Assembly (NCBI RefSeq): GCF_014643835.1
Contig: NZ_BMKD01000005.1
Location: forward strand, 310,001 to 374,000
Direction of reading: 5' to 3'
Source of the DNA: Mucilaginibacter rubeus
GTDB lineage: Bacteria > Bacteroidota > Bacteroidia > Sphingobacteriales > Sphingobacteriaceae
Length of the DNA: 64,000 nt
The notes beneath the pieces are model-generated. The model ran no database searches, was not told the DNA's origin, and saw nothing but the letters and a program-made list of their open reading frames with translations. The translations under genes were made by a program, and so were the position numbers. Positions 61,140-64,000 of the stretch are shown here, piece after piece; the first letter of the stretch is position 1; every line of letters starts with the position of its first letter.

Positions 61140-62373
61140 AAAATTATAGTTGTTTTTATAGTATCAGAACCGCCATTAAAATAGCGTTGGTTGGTTGCGG
61201 CGGCTCCTGTTGGTTTCATTGTTTTGCTTTGTACAAGGTATCTGACTTAAAAAGTATAAAACTGTTTAAGGGCATATTTTGATAAAACGTTTTAATTGCA
61301 AATTAAGTGAACATTTTTTTAGGTCGGGTTAAATATATCGGCTTTTTTTTAATGCTAAAACGATTATCGCAAAAATAAAGTATAAGCCTGCGAAAACCGA
61401 GGTAAAAGCTTGGTTACAATGGATAATTTATGGTAGATGGATAACACAGAAAGGGTACCTGATTGTAACAAATGAGGTGTCCCAATTTTTTGATTCCCCA
61501 CAAAAAAGTGAAAAACCGACGGCCGGTATTTTTTAAAAAACAGTAATGTTCCATTTTTTGAGAGTGAAACAGCGAAACGCCTTTTTTATGAAACACATTG
61601 ATAATCAGCCACCTAAAAAACAAAGCGAAACAACATTAAACAATTGATTATCAATAAGTAAAACCTAAAGGAATAATCAAAGGTGTTTCAAATGCAGAAC
61701 AGGAGGCAGCGAATATTTCAGCGATTTTTTATCCGTTTTTTAAGTTTTTCCATATCAGCGGATTGAGCAATGCTAAGCACTGACAAAATAGCGCCACCAT
61801 ATTTTCAGATTGATATGTGTTGTTTTGCCCAAAGGGCAAAATAAGTCTGCGTTGAGCAAAACACGATTGATAATCTTCGTTGATCAAGAAGTCACGGGTA
61901 CCCGGCCTGCAAGCCAGCGCCATGTACTTGTGCCGGTTCGCGAAAAAAAAATCGCGGTTAGAAATTTTCACACGAATTATTTTTCTCACTTAACACAATT
62001 AATCGAATTACACGAATTTCAAATTTATGCAAGTAAAAAATTCGTGTAATTCGATTAATTTGAAAAAATTAGTGTAAAAATTTCTTATTCGTTCGCCTCC
62101 CGACAGCATATATTTTTTAATGCAATTTTTCTGTGGCACACCCGCGCCGATTTGATAAATCTACCACAAAACAGCCAACAAGTGCCCATAATTTCCGGTT
62201 AATGTCACAAGATGCCGATTACCGATACATTTACTTAATGCTGACATATGCCCAATTGCAAAAAAACTTATAATAGGTAATATTGCGCCGTTGTGGTTAA
62301 CCTTATCTTAACGCATAAGATTATCCATAAATAACTATAACCCAAGCATTATCGGTAATTAACACTTACTACA
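61140..62373. other. 1.2 kb gene-free region with palindromes
   Basis: No ORF here has codon use, start or family signal that supports a gene. It contains TTGATAATCA (61598-61607) inverted at 61645-61654, TTTTGCCC/GGGCAAAA at 61823-61841, CGGGTACCCG at 61895-61904, and a long inverted repeat at 61961-62083. It may be a decayed gene, a regulatory zone or host of an unrecognised small RNA. I see no transposase. Confidence 0.6.
61961..62083. repeat. Inverted repeat with 23-bp perfect core
   Basis: Core arms 61997-62019 and 62038-62060 are perfectly complementary over 23 bp (built from AATTCGTGT- and AATTCGATT-like 9-nt words) with an 18-nt loop. Similarity continues outward to 61961 and 62083 with a few mismatches. 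Confidence 0.8.
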
Positions 62374-63405
62374 TTGATCAATTTTTATTTTATAAAACCT
62401 GGTTTCAAGAAATCTGGTTTAACGTTTGCATTAAAAGCAATTTGCATACTTTTTATTTTTATTACTGTTGACAATTTAACAGCGGCCGCGAATACCCGCA
62501 CAGCTACTCCGACCGATTCGCTGGCCGATAGCGCACTAATGAAAAAGCGCCTCATCAACCAGGCTTTCGATCACATTTATGAGCAAAACCTGCGGGTATC
62601 AGAAGGAGGAAACGATTACTTTAACAAAATAAAAACCCAGCTCACTGCCGATCTGGCGCCGAACTTTGTTTTATTCAGCACGCCAAAGTCGCGTTTCTTT
62701 TTTGTGTTTACCCCACGGGTGAAGATCCGCCTGCTGGCATCACACGGGGCACCGGTAAAATCGCCGAGTTTTATGCCGGGCGGTACGGTGTATTTCAGGG
62801 TGAACGAGGACACTTACAATCCAAAGTTCTTTTCGTTCGGTTACTCACATCATTCCAACGGCGTACGCGGACCATCACTTAATCCCGACGGCAGCTTTAA
62901 CCGCGATAGCGGCAAGTTCACCACCAACTTTTATACTTTAACTTATTACAGCGGCAAACGCTTTGATAAAAAAGACCTGATCATCAACCGCTATGACAAC
63001 CTGGGTTTAGAGGTCCACGCCGGTTTGTTTAACCTTGGCTTGTCCGAAGGCTTGAAAGATCATTATGGCTTTATCCGCATTAATGGTAGTCGTATGTACA
63101 ACTTCGCCAAAGCCTATACCGACCCTATTGACAAGAACAAAAAAGTATACCAAAACTGGCAGCGCATCCGGTTCGACTTTACCTATATTGTCGATAAGTA
63201 CGATAATTACTCAACTTTTGATTTTAAGAAGCGTTTAAACGTCAGCCTGAAATACTATTACCAGTTTCCGTTTATGCCTGATGCTGCCCTTATGGTTGGC
63301 GGAGGTTACCGCGGGCAGGATGATTATAACCAGTTTTTCGAAGACAGCTACGGTTATGTTACCATTGGCTTTGCAACAAGCCTGAGTTTTCATACACATA
63401 AGTAA
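62374..63405 (+). CDS. Outer-membrane phospholipase A-like protein
   Basis: A 343-residue exported protein with TTG start at 62374 and a hydrophobic signal at about 17-33 (TFALKAICILFIFITV). From residue 105 it is strand-rich as in an outer-membrane barrel. The segment SFGYSHHSNGVRGPS carries His159-x-Ser161-Asn-Gly and KFTTNFYTL carries Asn185, resembling the His-Ser-Asn catalytic triad of OmpLA (HxSNG ... N). The serine-to-asparagine distance is longer than in E. coli PldA (24 versus 12 residues). Function is therefore tentative. The gene ends before a repeat region. Confidence 0.65.
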   Translation: MINFYFIKPGFKKSGLTFALKAICILFIFITVDNLTAAANTRTATPTDSLADSALMKKRLINQAFDHIYEQNLRVSEGGNDYFNKIKTQLTADLAPNFVLFSTPKSRFFFVFTPRVKIRLLASHGAPVKSPSFMPGGTVYFRVNEDTYNPKFFSFGYSHHSNGVRGPSLNPDGSFNRDSGKFTTNFYTLTYYSGKRFDKKDLIINRYDNLGLEVHAGLFNLGLSEGLKDHYGFIRINGSRMYNFAKAYTDPIDKNKKVYQNWQRIRFDFTYIVDKYDNYSTFDFKKRLNVSLKYYYQFPFMPDAALMVGGGYRGQDDYNQFFEDSYGYVTIGFATSLSFHTHK

Positions 63406-63424
63406 AAAAACTACGCCGGCGCTC

Positions 63425-63521
63425 GGCTCCAGCCGGGTGGCAACTATTTCCAGGCCTCTGGCCTGTATAACGGGGCTTCGGCGGCCAGAGGCCGTTTGAT
63501 AGTCAACACCCGGCAAGAGCC
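63425..63521. repeat. Inverted heptad pair between phospholipase-like gene and hisS
   Basis: Left arm 63425-63466 has six 7-nt units (GGCTCCA, GCCGGGT, GGCAACT, ATTTCCA, GGCCTCT, GGCCTGT). The right arm (63480-63521, minus strand) keeps the same register (GGCTCTT, GCCGGGT, GTTGACT, ATCAAAC, GGCCTCT). GC content is well above the surroundings. Confidence 0.75.
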
Positions 63522-63541
63522 GGGCGTTAGCAAAGGGGAAA

Positions 63542-63581
63542 AGAGAAGCGGTTTCGCAGGCGAAACCGCTTCTCTTTTTTT
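63542..63581 (+). terminator. Intrinsic terminator before hisS
   Basis: A perfect 15-bp stem (AGAGAAGCGGTTTCG and its complement) with a 4-nt loop followed by seven T. It ends transcription from the phospholipase-like gene. Confidence 0.9.
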
Positions 63582-63662
63582 ATCGCTGCCGCAAGCCTCC
63601 CGGCTTGTGGCCCGCATGCTTAGTAACAGACACGACAATCCATCGCATAACCCTCTTTTTTG

Positions 63663-63670
63663 TACATTTG
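63663..63670 (+). promoter_or_regulatory. -7 box next to hisS
   Basis: TACATTTG, full match, is 4 nt before the ATG at 63675, which implies a leaderless transcript. No TTG at -33 was seen. Confidence 0.4.
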
Positions 63671-63674
63671 CCGC

Positions 63675-64000
63675 ATGGCATCCATTAAACCATCCGTACC
63701 CAAGGGCACCCGCGATTTTTCACCTGCCGAAATGGTGAAACGCAATTATATTTTCGATACTATTAAATCCGTTTTCCGCAAATATGGCTATCAGCAGATA
63801 GAAACACCCACCATGGAAAACTCATCAACCTTAATGGGGAAATATGGCGAAGAAGGGGATAGACTGATATTTAAAGTATTAGACAGCGGAGAATATCTTG
63901 AAAAAACATTAACATATAAAAAGCTATTAGATCTTTCAGGTCAAACACTCCATCAAAGACAACTTCAGGACAAAGTTCTTGCATCGATGGATTCAAAAAC
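63675..64000 (+). CDS. hisS: Histidyl-tRNA synthetase, 5' part only
   Basis: The first 108 codons of HisS, cut by the window end. It starts [20 protein letters not shown] and includes class II motif 1 ([15 protein letters not shown]) and [18 protein letters not shown]. From residue about 80 onward ([16 protein letters not shown]) the segment seems longer and more AT-rich than in typical Bacteroidota HisS, but the downstream sequence needed to judge this is outside the window. The -7 box TACATTTG ends 4 nt before the ATG. Confidence 0.92.
   Translation, partial: MASIKPSVPKGTRDFSPAEMVKRNYIFDTIKSVFRKYGYQQIETPTMENSSTLMGKYGEEGDRLIFKVLDSGEYLEKTLTYKKLLDLSGQTLHQRQLQDKVLASMDSK

Noticed and set aside
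61414-61623. 69-codon minus-strand frame
   Set aside because: Composition typical of noncoding AT-rich DNA; no family recognised.
61729-61989. 86-codon minus-strand frame in the 1.2 kb gap
   Set aside because: No homology signal; the frame covers part of the inverted repeat and palindromes and has no promoter or start context.
16377-63521. Possibility that the heptad arrays are CRISPR arrays
   Set aside because: Units are 7-9 nt and degenerate with no spacers and no cas genes in the window.

Overview
The window is chromosomal DNA of a Bacteroidota organism, most likely a member of the Sphingobacteriaceae close to Mucilaginibacter or Pedobacter. The evidence is the protein set (PitA with DUF47, YceI with a type III polyketide synthase, a mutL-rhomboid-rhomboid operon, DUF885, DUF1080, GMC oxidase with a Tat-exported subunit 3), promoters of the Bacteroidota form (TTG about 20 nt before TAnnTTTG), the near absence of Shine-Dalgarno sequences and many short N-terminal signals ending in A-Q or A-C. 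It reads as ordinary core and near-core chromosome: no complete insertion sequence, prophage, CRISPR array, rRNA or tRNA was seen.

Layout. 1-3471 (minus): a DUF4197 lipoprotein cut by the window edge, a Pit phosphate transporter with its DUF47 partner, and a histidine kinase. 3481-7999: a compact type III polyketide synthase locus (methyltransferase, FAD oxidoreductase, type III PKS, YceI) with a divergent UbiA prenyltransferase. 8000-14655: palindromic repeats, a DUF885 lipoprotein, a yefM-yoeB toxin-antitoxin operon with a striking operator, uvrA and a lytic transglycosylase. 14887-24463: a pseudouridine synthase with a long basic repeat tail, a lactonase, small lipoproteins, the dITP pyrophosphatase RdgB, a SurA-type chaperone and MoxR. 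24479-30652 (minus): cysS, then mutL, two rhomboids and an endonuclease/phosphatase-fold protein as one operon. 30780-36969: an amidohydrolase overlapping a serine hydrolase that carries a GH3 C-terminal-like domain, a second YoeB module with an unrelated antitoxin, an AraC regulator with a VOC protein, and a TonB-plug-like secreted protein. 37021-43250: small membrane protein, oxidoreductase/AraC divergent pair, and the three-gene circularly permuted ATP-grasp / alpha-E / transglutaminase operon. 43331-51012: glycosyltransferases, RNase HII, a PP2C phosphatase, an orphan OppC-like permease, a flippase-like membrane protein and a dienelactone hydrolase. 51224-56018: GAF histidine kinase, RRM protein, GreA-like protein, esterase and zinc alcohol dehydrogenase. 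56215-61139: secreted amylase-family enzyme, Tat-exported GMC oxidase pair and a DUF1080 hydrolase, a plausible 3-keto-sugar module. 61140-64000: a 1.2 kb gene-free stretch, an outer-membrane phospholipase A-like protein and the start of hisS.

Most notable signals. (1) Many intergenic gaps are filled by degenerate arrays of 7-nt units (8 or 9 nt at two sites), each gap with its own unit, usually as two arms in opposite orientation that begin at or next to the flanking stop codons and often enclose a hairpin terminator. (2) The polyketide locus combines PKS, UbiA, YceI, methyltransferase and flavoenzyme and runs into a kinase and phosphate-uptake genes. (3) The yefM operator is a 21-bp perfect inverted repeat with two TGTACA cores 12 bp apart. 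(4) Several genes have a -7 box only 4-5 nt before the start codon, which predicts leaderless mRNAs.
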